A stretch of DNA of 64,000 nt from UBA3839 sp902776985. Its GTDB lineage: Bacteria; Bacteroidota; Bacteroidia; Bacteroidales; Bacteroidaceae. The notes beneath the pieces were generated by a model that was given only the letters and a program-made list of their open reading frames with translations, was not told the DNA's origin and made no database searches. Both the position numbers and the translations under genes were made by a program. Positions 9,597 to 16,790 of the stretch are shown one piece after another. Numbering within the stretch: position 1 is the stretch's first letter; each line of letters begins with the position of its first letter. The stretch is taken from positions 62,001-126,000 of the forward strand of contig CACYSD010000002.1 in the NCBI GenBank assembly GCA_902776985.1, written 5' to 3'.

Positions 9597-9705
9597 ATTA
9601 TTGATATCCGATACTATCACATATAGTTTTAAGTTTTAGGATTCAAATTTCATGGCATAAAGAATTCTTCATTGCCGCTACGCTCTCACCTTCGCTTAAC
9701 GCTCC

Positions 9706-9743
9706 CACGCCTAAAAAGTCTCAGACTTTTTCGAGACGGCGTG
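9706..9743. repeat. Palindromic element between aspS and the DUF5606 gene
   Basis: CACGCC (9706-9711) and GGCGTG (9738-9743) enclose AAAAAGTC/GACTTTTT (9713-9731), giving a two-stage hairpin readable on both strands. It could act as a terminator for the minus-strand operon ending at 9781, but lacks a long T run outside the stem. Confidence 0.55.
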
Positions 9744-9758
9744 ACTACGCTGCTACGG

Positions 9759-9797
9759 TTCGCGATTGCTTCGCAATTCTTCATTCTTCATTCTTAG
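9759..9797 (-). repeat. GAAGAAT direct repeat plus hairpin, copy A
   Basis: On the minus strand GAATGAAGAATGAAGAATT runs into the small hairpin ATTGC-GAA-GCAAT. The same layout, with a different hairpin sequence, is found at 24764-24804 and 36316-36366. The last codons and stop of the DUF5606 gene lie inside it. Confidence 0.6.
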
Positions 9798-10203
9798 CAT
9801 CCTCTTTCTCTGCGAAATCATCCAGACCAGCTTTGACGAGGATGTTGTACCATGAGAGAAGCTTACGCATGTCGCTCACATGAACTCTGTCTGCGTCATA
9901 GTTAGGAAGAACGTTCTTGAAGAAAGCAATGATGTCGTCGTTTGAAGCCTTCTTTGGTGAAAGATCTACAGCCTTGCCTTCGTATTTCTCCTTTGCGGAA
10001 CGAAGAACTGAAGCCAACGACACTTCTGCACCATCATCTGTATAGATAGAAATATCAGAAAGTGCAACTACCTGGTCGGTAGCGTAGGCAGGCATACGTT
10101 TCTTTGCGTCGTCAATAGTCTCAACTATCAACATTCTGTTTCCTCTTGAAAGGAACTTGTACAATCCTGGTTTGCCAGCGATTGCTAAAATCTCTTTAAG
10201 CAT
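9781..10203 (-). CDS. DUF5606 family protein
   Basis: A 140-residue soluble protein of unknown function. The start MLKEILAIAGKPGLYKFLSRG and the following VETIDDAKKRMPAY are characteristic of DUF5606, a Bacteroidetes family. No signal peptide or catalytic motif is visible. The C-terminus (AKNEE) and the stop codon are provided by the GAAGAAT repeat module, so the tail has probably been remodelled by it. It is the last gene of the nusB-yajC-YbbR-coaE run, separated from coaE by a 67-nt AT-rich spacer. Confidence 0.85.
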   Translation of the reverse strand: MLKEILAIAGKPGLYKFLSRGNRMLIVETIDDAKKRMPAYATDQVVALSDISIYTDDGAEVSLASVLRSAKEKYEGKAVDLSPKKASNDDIIAFFKNVLPNYDADRVHVSDMRKLLSWYNILVKAGLDDFAEKEDAKNEE

Positions 10204-10270
10204 AAGTTATTTGAGTTTTTGAGTTTTTAAGTTATTGAGTTCTTTTATTATTCGGTACTATCGTTAAACA
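10204..10270. repeat. AT-rich simple repeats between coaE and DUF5606 gene
   Basis: Contains TTTGAGTTTTTGAGTTTTT, also found near 34395, 36150 and 36283, and three near-copies of TTAAACA (10263-10283, running into the end of coaE). No gene or clear promoter is seen. Confidence 0.5.
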
Positions 10271-10882
10271 TTAAACATTAAACGATTTAATTATCGATTT
10301 AATCTGTTCTTCCAACGGACTCGTTCCATCGTTAATAATCACGAACTGACAGAACTCCCTGATTTCGTCATCGGCCGACTGCTGGCGAATACGTGCTTCT
10401 ATCCTTTCGGGAGTAGTATTATCACGCTTTATCACTCTTTGGATGCGCACATCGAGAGGTGCGGTAACTCCAATCACGGCATCGAGGGAATCAAGAAAAC
10501 CAGCTTCCTTGAAAATGGCTGATTCCACAAATACAATGTCCGAATCCTGCTCTTCTGCCCATCTTAGGAAGTCGTTCTTCACTACCGGATGCACAATGGA
10601 ATTGATGATGCCTGTATGTTCTGCGGAAGCGAAAATATACTTCTCCACAACCGGTTTGTTCAGCACCAGGCTTCCTTCATTATCTTTGACATAGACCTGA
10701 TTCCCGAGCAATTCTGTCAAACGGCTGATAATTATCCTGTCGGAAACCATAAGTTCCTTTGCCCTTTGGTCGCAGAAATAGACAGGATAGCCCATCTGCT
10801 CAATTATCTTGCAGACGAAACTCTTTCCGCTGCCTATTCCACCCGTTACACCAACTTTGAAGGGCTTACCGCTCCTATTCAT
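10271..10882 (-). CDS. coaE: Dephospho-CoA kinase
   Basis: Phosphorylates dephospho-CoA, the last step of coenzyme A synthesis, in the cytoplasm. The P-loop VTGGIGSGKS lies at the very N-terminus; PVYFCDQRAKEL is the substrate-binding region with its conserved Asp, and VIKRDNTTPERIEARIRQQ is the lid region. About 203 residues, normal for the family. The ATG at 10882 follows the YbbR stop by one base; an ATG at 10897 inside the YbbR gene would add five residues and cannot be excluded. It is third from the start of the operon after yajC and the YbbR gene. Confidence 0.95.
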   Translation of the reverse strand: MNRSGKPFKVGVTGGIGSGKSFVCKIIEQMGYPVYFCDQRAKELMVSDRIIISRLTELLGNQVYVKDNEGSLVLNKPVVEKYIFASAEHTGIINSIVHPVVKNDFLRWAEEQDSDIVFVESAIFKEAGFLDSLDAVIGVTAPLDVRIQRVIKRDNTTPERIEARIRQQSADDEIREFCQFVIINDGTSPLEEQIKSIIKSFNV

Positions 10883-10883
10883 C

Positions 10884-11858
10884 TCAGCGCTCCTCATGCT
10901 CTATCACCACATCAACACGTGCCGGATTAATCTTCACATTGCCTACACCATCGGGGCAACGTCGCATAATCACAGCACATTGATGGTCATCAGGTCGTAT
11001 GTCGTTATAGTCAACACAGAGCACGAAATCTTCTGATTTCACCTGATTGTACATCGAGGAACTGACTCTGAAAGTCACATCAACGGTGAGAGGAAAAGTA
11101 CGGAGGATTTCATGCTGAGGCACATTCTCGCTGTAAATAGGCACAGAGAGCGTTTTGTTTGTAAACAAATCCACGCATACGGTCACGTCCACGCTGTCGG
11201 GCACACATTTCACACCCTTTGGGGCAGAAAGCGCCAATCGCATCACAGTAGTGTCTTGCAGATTGGTAAGTACTCGCCGTTCGGTGTAAATTGTGGTAAT
11301 TGTGTCAAACAGATAAGCTGGAGCATAGATGTCAACGAACGTGGGTTCTATCGTCACTCCGCACTGGACATGCTTCTCGTCAGACTCAGCCCTGCCGTTG
11401 AAAACTATCGGCACATAGCGGTGTTCGCCTGTTGAATAGAACACTTCAAGAGTAGCGGGATTGATGGAATTGAACGTAAGTGAGCGGCCCAGCTGATTAG
11501 TCAGCAATCGTCTCCACAACGTATTGTCAATCAATATCCTTCCGTCCTCTTTGGTTAGAGTAGTGAAGTCGATTTCAATAGTGCGTAAAGTAGACTTTGT
11601 GATGTAGTTGATGATGTCATACCCCCTTCCACTAACATTCACATTCACCTTCTCCGGAATCTTCGAAGTAATGATAATATTGTGAGGAACATTGGTCAGC
11701 CGCAGTTCAAAGTCAACATTCGTGGAAGTATATTCCTTGAATGTCTGCATAAACCAGAAGGCTATCGCGACAAGGAGGAATGCTAAAAACACAAGAAGTT
11801 CACGGTTGACCTTAATCAGCCGCAAACTTCTCCGTATTTTCGTCCACGTTTTTCCCAT
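10884..11858 (-). CDS. YbbR-like domain membrane protein
   Basis: A 324-residue protein with one N-terminal transmembrane helix (LLVFLAFLLVAIAFWFM, about residues 21-37) preceded by a basic cytoplasmic tail, then an extracytoplasmic region of beta-rich YbbR-type repeats (for example VNVNVSGRGYDIINY). In Firmicutes YbbR is linked to the c-di-AMP cyclase; whether that holds in Bacteroidetes is unknown and no cyclase gene is seen here. It lies between yajC and coaE, an order I know from other Bacteroidetes. Confidence 0.85.
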   Translation of the reverse strand: MGKTWTKIRRSLRLIKVNRELLVFLAFLLVAIAFWFMQTFKEYTSTNVDFELRLTNVPHNIIITSKIPEKVNVNVSGRGYDIINYITKSTLRTIEIDFTTLTKEDGRILIDNTLWRRLLTNQLGRSLTFNSINPATLEVFYSTGEHRYVPIVFNGRAESDEKHVQCGVTIEPTFVDIYAPAYLFDTITTIYTERRVLTNLQDTTVMRLALSAPKGVKCVPDSVDVTVCVDLFTNKTLSVPIYSENVPQHEILRTFPLTVDVTFRVSSSMYNQVKSEDFVLCVDYNDIRPDDHQCAVIMRRCPDGVGNVKINPARVDVVIEHEER

Positions 11859-11881
11859 GTAGGATTACGGATTTACCCGAT

Positions 11882-12247
11882 TTATCGTTGAACAGCCTGA
11901 GAAGAATCTGCGTAAACGTAGTTACGGTCTACCTGGATAGCAACTCCTTTTGCTATTTCGATAGTAACGTAGTTCTCACCTTTGTTCAGATCCTTGATAG
12001 TGCCATAGAGACCACCGGCAGTAACCACCTTTGTACCTATGTCAAGCTTGTTGCGGAATTCCTGCAATTCTTTCTGACGCTTGCGCTGAGGACGGATCAT
12101 GAAGAAATACATGATTGCAAACATAGCAACAAGCATGAGAAGCATTGAAGTCATGCCTCCTCCAGCTTGTGGCTGTCCTGAAGCAGAGCTACCAGCCGCA
12201 GCACCTGCTGCAGCACCATCTAAAAGATTGATTAATAAGAGATTCAT
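11882..12247 (-). CDS. yajC: Preprotein translocase subunit YajC
   Basis: Small inner-membrane accessory protein of the SecDF translocase. The 121-residue protein has an Ala/Gly-rich N-terminus, one transmembrane helix (LMLVAMFAIMYFFMI) and the signature RPQRKRQKELQEF directly after it, then a small cytoplasmic domain (KVVTAGGLYGTI). Its spacing to the YbbR gene is 23 nt and to nusB 32 nt, consistent with a single transcript. Confidence 0.95.
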   Translation of the reverse strand: MNLLLINLLDGAAAGAAAGSSASGQPQAGGGMTSMLLMLVAMFAIMYFFMIRPQRKRQKELQEFRNKLDIGTKVVTAGGLYGTIKDLNKGENYVTIEIAKGVAIQVDRNYVYADSSQAVQR

Positions 12248-12279
12248 AATTGTGATTTATTAATTTGTTCAGTTTATTT

Positions 12280-13203
12280 TTACTTCATTATCTTTCCGCT
12301 GGCCTTGAGCTGTCTTGCTACATTATCCAGAATTCCGTTGATGTAGCCTGCGCTCTTTTGAGTGCTGTAGTATTTTGAAATCTCTACAAACTCGTTGATT
12401 GTAACCGAAACAGGGATGTTCGGGAAATTGAGAATCTCCGACAAAGCCACCTGCATGATTATCACGTCCATCAATGGCAGACGCTCGAAATCCCAATTAC
12501 GGGTATTCTGCATTATCATGCTCTTATACTCGTCTTCATGGAGAATGCTTGTACGAAGCAGCATTATCGCAAATTCCCTGTCTTCTTCATCCTTGAATTC
12601 AGGAAGCAGTTCCTGATTCTCCTGAAGCTGTGGTTCAAACTTCTTGATAGTCTTCAACACGAACGTATCTACAATCTCCTTGTCGTCGTTCCAGTAGAGA
12701 CTTTGTTCTTCAAGAATTTCATCTATGCGTTCATCCTTCATAATGATATTCTTGTAAACCTTGCGCCAGAACTCACGATCATCGTTATAGTCCACGGACA
12801 CCTTGTTCATGTATTCTTCGTATTCATCCAACTGCTTGATGTCGGCATAGAGCTTTCTCAGATAATCGGGATAATTCACCCACAACTGGTTTTGATTTTC
12901 CTTGAACTCCAGCAACTGCTTGTTGACAGCGAGCTGAGCTGCAAACTGATTGTCAATAAACCTGTGGCTGATTGTCTCCACTTTATGAGCAAACTTGTTT
13001 ATCTGCTCTTTCTGCTCAATCTCCTCATCCGCATAACGTGTCACATCAGTTATCAGCCAGAGCATATAATTATAAAGATCGTATGCCTTCGACAAACTTT
13101 TCTCCAATTCAAGCTCTACGGAGTTGATGTTCTTACCTGATTGCTGGTAGTAAGAATACATCAACTGAACAATTTTCAGACGTATAAGAGTACGGTTAAT
13201 CAT
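12280..13203 (-). CDS. nusB: Transcription antitermination protein NusB (long form)
   Basis: RNA-binding protein of the rRNA antitermination complex (with NusE/S10). At 307 residues it is about twice the length of E. coli NusB. The N-terminal part (INRTLIRLKIVQLMYSYYQ) resembles the NusB start, and the canonical C-terminal NusB helices are at about residues 190-300 (DRKLPLMDVII-like region, ILNFPNIPVSVTINEFVEI, GYINGILDNVA). The insertion of about 150 residues between them is usual in this phylum. First gene of a five-gene minus-strand operon, with a -7 element 36 nt upstream. Confidence 0.92.
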   Translation of the reverse strand: MINRTLIRLKIVQLMYSYYQQSGKNINSVELELEKSLSKAYDLYNYMLWLITDVTRYADEEIEQKEQINKFAHKVETISHRFIDNQFAAQLAVNKQLLEFKENQNQLWVNYPDYLRKLYADIKQLDEYEEYMNKVSVDYNDDREFWRKVYKNIIMKDERIDEILEEQSLYWNDDKEIVDTFVLKTIKKFEPQLQENQELLPEFKDEEDREFAIMLLRTSILHEDEYKSMIMQNTRNWDFERLPLMDVIIMQVALSEILNFPNIPVSVTINEFVEISKYYSTQKSAGYINGILDNVARQLKASGKIMK

Positions 13204-13238
13204 AATAATTCAAAAAACACCTTTTTTGTTTCAATTTG

Positions 13239-13246
13239 CAAAGTTA
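13239..13246 (-). promoter_or_regulatory. -7 element upstream of nusB
   Basis: TAACTTTG on the minus strand (plus CAAAGTTA) fits TAnnTTTG. No TTTG is found at 19-21 nt spacing, so only the -7 half is supported. Confidence 0.5.
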
Positions 13247-13385
13247 GGAATTTTTGCGATAATCTACGCATAAAACAAAAAATCATTTCAAAAATCAAAA
13301 AAAATACCGCTGGAATTTCATCAAATAAAAAAAAACAAGCAACTTTGCAAACACATAAACAACTAAACTAAATATATTAATCAAA

Positions 13386-13459
13386 ATCATCCCCGCAACC
13401 AATAGCAGGTAACTATTCCTCCCCATTACGGGGGAGGTGCCTGAAAGGCGGAGGGGGTC
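13386..13459 (+). repeat. GC-rich hairpin repeat, copy 2 (upstream of PUR gene)
   Basis: Homologous to copy 1 from ATCATCCCC onwards. CCTCCCC/GGGGAGG forms the main stem; AATAG and CTATT pair around the GGTAA loop; an extra mini-hairpin GCCTGAAAGGC is present before the GGAGGGGGTC tail. It ends 16 nt before the ATG at 13476. Reading a GTG inside it as start would add 13 repeat-derived residues to the downstream protein. Confidence 0.8.
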
Positions 13460-13475
13460 TTTAAAACTCAAACTG

Positions 13476-13853
13476 ATGAACGAGCAAGACAAAGATTTCG
13501 TCTTCTCCGAGAGCGTGAAGGCGGGTAAGCGAATCTACTACTTTGATGTAAAGCAGAGTAGAAATGGCGACAAGTACATTGCCATTACAGAGAGTAAGAA
13601 AATAATGGAAGGTAGTTTCGACAACCCTCGCATTTCTTTTGAAAAGCATAAGATTTTCCTTTACAAGGAAGACTACGACAAATTCACCAATGCACTTCAG
13701 AGCGTGCTCAAGGTGGCGAAGGACGAAATTCCTGTTGCCGAGGCAAGAGCTGAGCAGGAAGCACGAATTGCAGCATTGCGTGCAGAGCAGGGTTATTATC
13801 CTGAGACTGAGGAAGCGAAGTCAGACGATATCAATATCGACATCAACTTCTAA
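13476..13853 (+). CDS. PUR family (DUF3276) DNA/RNA-binding protein
   Basis: A 125-residue protein of the DUF3276 family, which has the PUR-alpha fold and is expected to bind single-stranded nucleic acid. Visible are the repeat-like stretch KAGKRIYYFDVKQSRNGDKYIAITESKK and a second unit around KHKIFLYKEDYDKFTNALQS; the tail is acidic (EEAKSDDINIDINF). The ATG at 13476 is chosen because the residues before it are encoded by the upstream repeat. Monocistronic: own terminator downstream. Confidence 0.88.
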   Translation: MNEQDKDFVFSESVKAGKRIYYFDVKQSRNGDKYIAITESKKIMEGSFDNPRISFEKHKIFLYKEDYDKFTNALQSVLKVAKDEIPVAEARAEQEARIAALRAEQGYYPETEEAKSDDINIDINF

Positions 13854-13879
13854 CTCTGTCAATCACATACATACTTAAT

Positions 13880-13919
13880 GGGAGCAGATGGTACTATCCG
13901 TGCCTTCTGCTCCTTTTTT
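13880..13919 (+). terminator. Intrinsic terminator after PUR gene
   Basis: GGAGCAGA (13881-13888) pairs with TCTGCTCC (13906-13913), inner GTAC/GTGC pairing is possible, and T6 follows. Confidence 0.88.
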
Positions 13920-13941
13920 ATTGAAAAAACTCAAATTCCTC

Positions 13942-13972
13942 TTGAAAAAGTCAAATCTTTTTCGTTACTTTG
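13942..13972 (+). promoter_or_regulatory. Probable promoter of uxaC
   Basis: TTG (13942-13944), 20 nt, then TTACTTTG (13965-13972), one base from TAnnTTTG. The uxaC start is 69 nt further on. Confidence 0.45.
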
Positions 13973-14041
13973 CGCTGATATGGTCATTTTTGCACCAGCG
14001 CCTAATCATTTATAATTTGTATTTTTTAATTAGTAGAATAT

Positions 14042-15460
14042 ATGAAGACATTTATGGACGAGAACTTCCTGTTGCAAAGCGAAACTGCACAGAAGTTGTA
14101 TCACGAACATGCGGCTAAGATGCCGATTATCGACTACCACTGCCACTTGGTACCTCAGATGGTAGCAGAGAACAAACGTTTTGAAAGCATCACACAGATA
14201 TGGCTGGGCGGCGACCACTACAAATGGCGCGCCATGCGTTCCAACGGTGTGGATGAACGATTCTGCACCGGAAAGGACACAAGCGACTGGGAAAAGTTCG
14301 AGAAATGGGCAGAGACCGTTCCCTACACTTTCCGCAATCCGCTCTACCACTGGACTCACCTTGAGTTGAAGACTGCTTTCGGAATCACAAAGACACTCAA
14401 TCCTGAGAACGCCCGTGAAATCTATGAAGAGTGCAACGAGCAAATCAAGAACGATCCGAAATTCACTCCACGCGGGCTGATGGAACACTACAATGTGGAG
14501 ACTGTCTGCACCACCGACGACCCTGTGGATTCTCTGGAATGGCACAAGGCTGTAGCTGCAGACCCAACCATGAAGACCAAGATGCTTCCTGCATGGCGTC
14601 CCGACAAGGCTATGGCTGTTGAGGTTCCTCAGAATTTCAAGGCATATGTGGAGAAGCTGGCTGAGGTAAGCGGCAAGACCATTAACGGCTTCAACGACTA
14701 TATTGATGTCCTCCAGGCTCGCCACGACTTCTTTGCTTCAATGGGCTGCAAGCTCAGCGACCACGGCATTGAGGAATTCTATGCAGAGGACTACTCCGAC
14801 GCAGAGATAAAAGCCATCTTCGACAAAGTATTGGCTGGTCAGATTCCTACAGCAGAGGAAGTACTCAAGTTCAAGAGTGCTATGATGTACATCTTTGCCG
14901 TTCAGGATGCAGAGGCAGGATGGGCACAGCAGTTCCACTATGGTGCCATCCGCGACAATAACTCCAAGATGTTCAAGTTGCTCGGCCCTGACACAGGTTT
15001 CGACTCCATCGGAGAGTTCAACACTGCAAAGAAGTGCTCTAAGTTCCTTGACCGTCTGAATGCAGAAGGCAAGTTGGCAAAGACAATTCTCTATAATCTT
15101 AACCCATGCGCCAATGAGGTGCTTGCCACCATGCTTGGCAACTTCCAAGACGGCAGCGTTCCAGGAAAGATTCAGTGGGGAAGCGGATGGTGGTTCCTCG
15201 ACCAGAAGGACGGAATGACAAAGCAGATGAACGCTCTCTCATTGCTGGGTCTGTTGAGCCGCTTCGTAGGTATGCTGACCGACTCCCGTTCGTTCCTCTC
15301 CTACCCTCGCCACGAGTATTTCCGCCGTATTCTCTGCAACCTCGTCGCTACCGACATAGAGAACGGCGAAGTGCCCTACTCCGGCTATGAGGCTAAGCGA
15401 GTAAACCAGATGATTGAGGACATCAGTTACAACAACGCAAAAGAATACTTCCAGTTTTAA
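14042..15460 (+). CDS. uxaC: Glucuronate (uronate) isomerase
   Basis: Converts D-glucuronate to D-fructuronate and D-galacturonate to D-tagaturonate, the entry step of hexuronate breakdown in the cytoplasm. 472 residues, the normal length. The amidohydrolase-type barrel is marked by PIIDYHCHLVPQMVA near the N-terminus (metal-binding HxH), by VCTTDDPVDSLEWH in the middle, and by the C-terminal MLTDSRSFLSYPRHEYFRRILC. No other hexuronate genes are next to it, which is common for Bacteroidetes uxaC. Confidence 0.97.
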   Translation: MKTFMDENFLLQSETAQKLYHEHAAKMPIIDYHCHLVPQMVAENKRFESITQIWLGGDHYKWRAMRSNGVDERFCTGKDTSDWEKFEKWAETVPYTFRNPLYHWTHLELKTAFGITKTLNPENAREIYEECNEQIKNDPKFTPRGLMEHYNVETVCTTDDPVDSLEWHKAVAADPTMKTKMLPAWRPDKAMAVEVPQNFKAYVEKLAEVSGKTINGFNDYIDVLQARHDFFASMGCKLSDHGIEEFYAEDYSDAEIKAIFDKVLAGQIPTAEEVLKFKSAMMYIFAVQDAEAGWAQQFHYGAIRDNNSKMFKLLGPDTGFDSIGEFNTAKKCSKFLDRLNAEGKLAKTILYNLNPCANEVLATMLGNFQDGSVPGKIQWGSGWWFLDQKDGMTKQMNALSLLGLLSRFVGMLTDSRSFLSYPRHEYFRRILCNLVATDIENGEVPYSGYEAKRVNQMIEDISYNNAKEYFQF

Positions 15461-15480
15461 TTAATTTATTAAATTCAATT

Positions 15481-15542
15481 CCGCAGTAGGTAACTACTCC
15501 TCCCCCTAACGAAGAGTCCAGGGGGAGGCAAGGGAGGGGGTC
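15481..15542 (+). repeat. GC-rich hairpin repeat, copy 3 (upstream of DUF5103 gene)
   Basis: GCAGTAGGTAACTACTCC is identical over 16 nt to copy 1. CCTCCCCCT and AGGGGGAGG make a 9-bp stem with a 12-nt loop, longer than in copies 1 and 2, and the GGGAGGGGGTC tail ends 5 nt before the ATG at 15548. Confidence 0.8.
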
Positions 15543-15547
15543 TTTGT

Positions 15548-16789
15548 ATGAAACACTTGCTCATATCCCTGCTTTCGTTTGTGTGCTCCACCGTGAGCGC
15601 ACAACAGAGCGGTGTGCTGATTGACAATCTGAAAAGCCTGAAAGTGCTGATGGACGGCCAGTGGGACAGCTACCCTGTTGGGCAGCTGGGAAGCGGTCAC
15701 TATGTGGAGATCTCGTTCGACGACCTCCAGCACAACTATGTCCGTTACACCTATAACATCACCCATTGCAATGCCGACTGGACTCCATCGGATTTGCTCA
15801 CCAGCGACTATATGGACGGTTTCAACGGCAGCAGGATAGAGACCTATGCTCCGTCGATGAATACGGCGATGCTCTACAACCACTACACCCTGCGTCTGCC
15901 CAACGACGATGTGCGGTTGAAAGTAAGCGGCAACTACCGTGTGGAGATTTTCGAGGACGGTGATGATGAACCAGTAGCTGAGGCCTGCTTCTCCATCGTG
16001 GAACCGCGAGTGGGAATTGAAATCAGCGTCACAAGCAACACCGATATTGACACCTACAACAGCCATCAGCAGGTAAGCTTCGACATCAACTACTCGTCCT
16101 ACAGCGTTAACCGTCCCGAGCAGGAACTCATCCCCATAGTTATGCAGAATCGCAGATGGGACACCCATGTGGAGGATCTCAAGCCAACCTATTTGCGAAC
16201 AAATACCCTGATATTCAATCACAACAAGAAACTGGTTTTCGACGCAGGCAACGAATACCGTCGTTTCGAGATGCTGGACGATCATGTCCCGACCATGCGC
16301 ATCGAAAGCATGCAGTATCACGATCCGCTCTACCATGCCATAGTCATGCAGGACGAGCAGCGCATCAACTACATTTACGATCAGGACCAGGACGGACGCT
16401 ACTATGTTCGCAATGGTGACGAACTCGACTACAACACAGAAAGCGACTATTTCATCACACACTTCCAGCTGCTCATTCCCGAACTCAGCGGAGGAAATCT
16501 CTACCTCTTCGGAGACTTCTCAAACGGACGTTTCACGGACGATTACCTGATGCAGTACAATCATGTTGACCATGCCTACGAACTTACCGTTCCATTAAAG
16601 CAAGGCTCTTACAACTACATGTATCTCTTTGTCCCTGAAGGTTCTACTGTGGGAAGTTATGCTGAAACAGAAGGTAATTTCTACCAGACAGAAAACGAAT
16701 ATTCAGTACTGGTTTACCACCGTCCTTTCGGAGCGCGCTACGACCACCTTGTAGGATTTCAAAAGGTAAAATACTTAGGAAACAACTAA
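15548..16789 (+). CDS. DUF5103 domain exported protein
   Basis: A 413-residue exported protein with a signal peptide (LLISLLSFVCSTVSA) and no lipobox. The body is beta-rich and matches DUF5103, a Bacteroidetes family of unknown role; recognisable parts are NITHCNADWTPSDLL and the C-terminal GNLYLFGDFSNGRF. The start follows copy 3 of the hairpin repeat directly. One base separates it from the next gene, so the two are probably cotranscribed. Confidence 0.86.
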   Translation: MKHLLISLLSFVCSTVSAQQSGVLIDNLKSLKVLMDGQWDSYPVGQLGSGHYVEISFDDLQHNYVRYTYNITHCNADWTPSDLLTSDYMDGFNGSRIETYAPSMNTAMLYNHYTLRLPNDDVRLKVSGNYRVEIFEDGDDEPVAEACFSIVEPRVGIEISVTSNTDIDTYNSHQQVSFDINYSSYSVNRPEQELIPIVMQNRRWDTHVEDLKPTYLRTNTLIFNHNKKLVFDAGNEYRRFEMLDDHVPTMRIESMQYHDPLYHAIVMQDEQRINYIYDQDQDGRYYVRNGDELDYNTESDYFITHFQLLIPELSGGNLYLFGDFSNGRFTDDYLMQYNHVDHAYELTVPLKQGSYNYMYLFVPEGSTVGSYAETEGNFYQTENEYSVLVYHRPFGARYDHLVGFQKVKYLGNN

Positions 16790-16790
16790 C

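Noticed and set aside
13437..13475. Earlier GTG start for the PUR-family protein
   Set aside because: The 13 added residues are encoded by the hairpin repeat; homologues begin at the ATG at 13476.
15506..16462. 318-codon open frame on the minus strand
   Set aside because: Antisense to the DUF5103 gene, no signal or motif, and it extends through the hairpin repeat.
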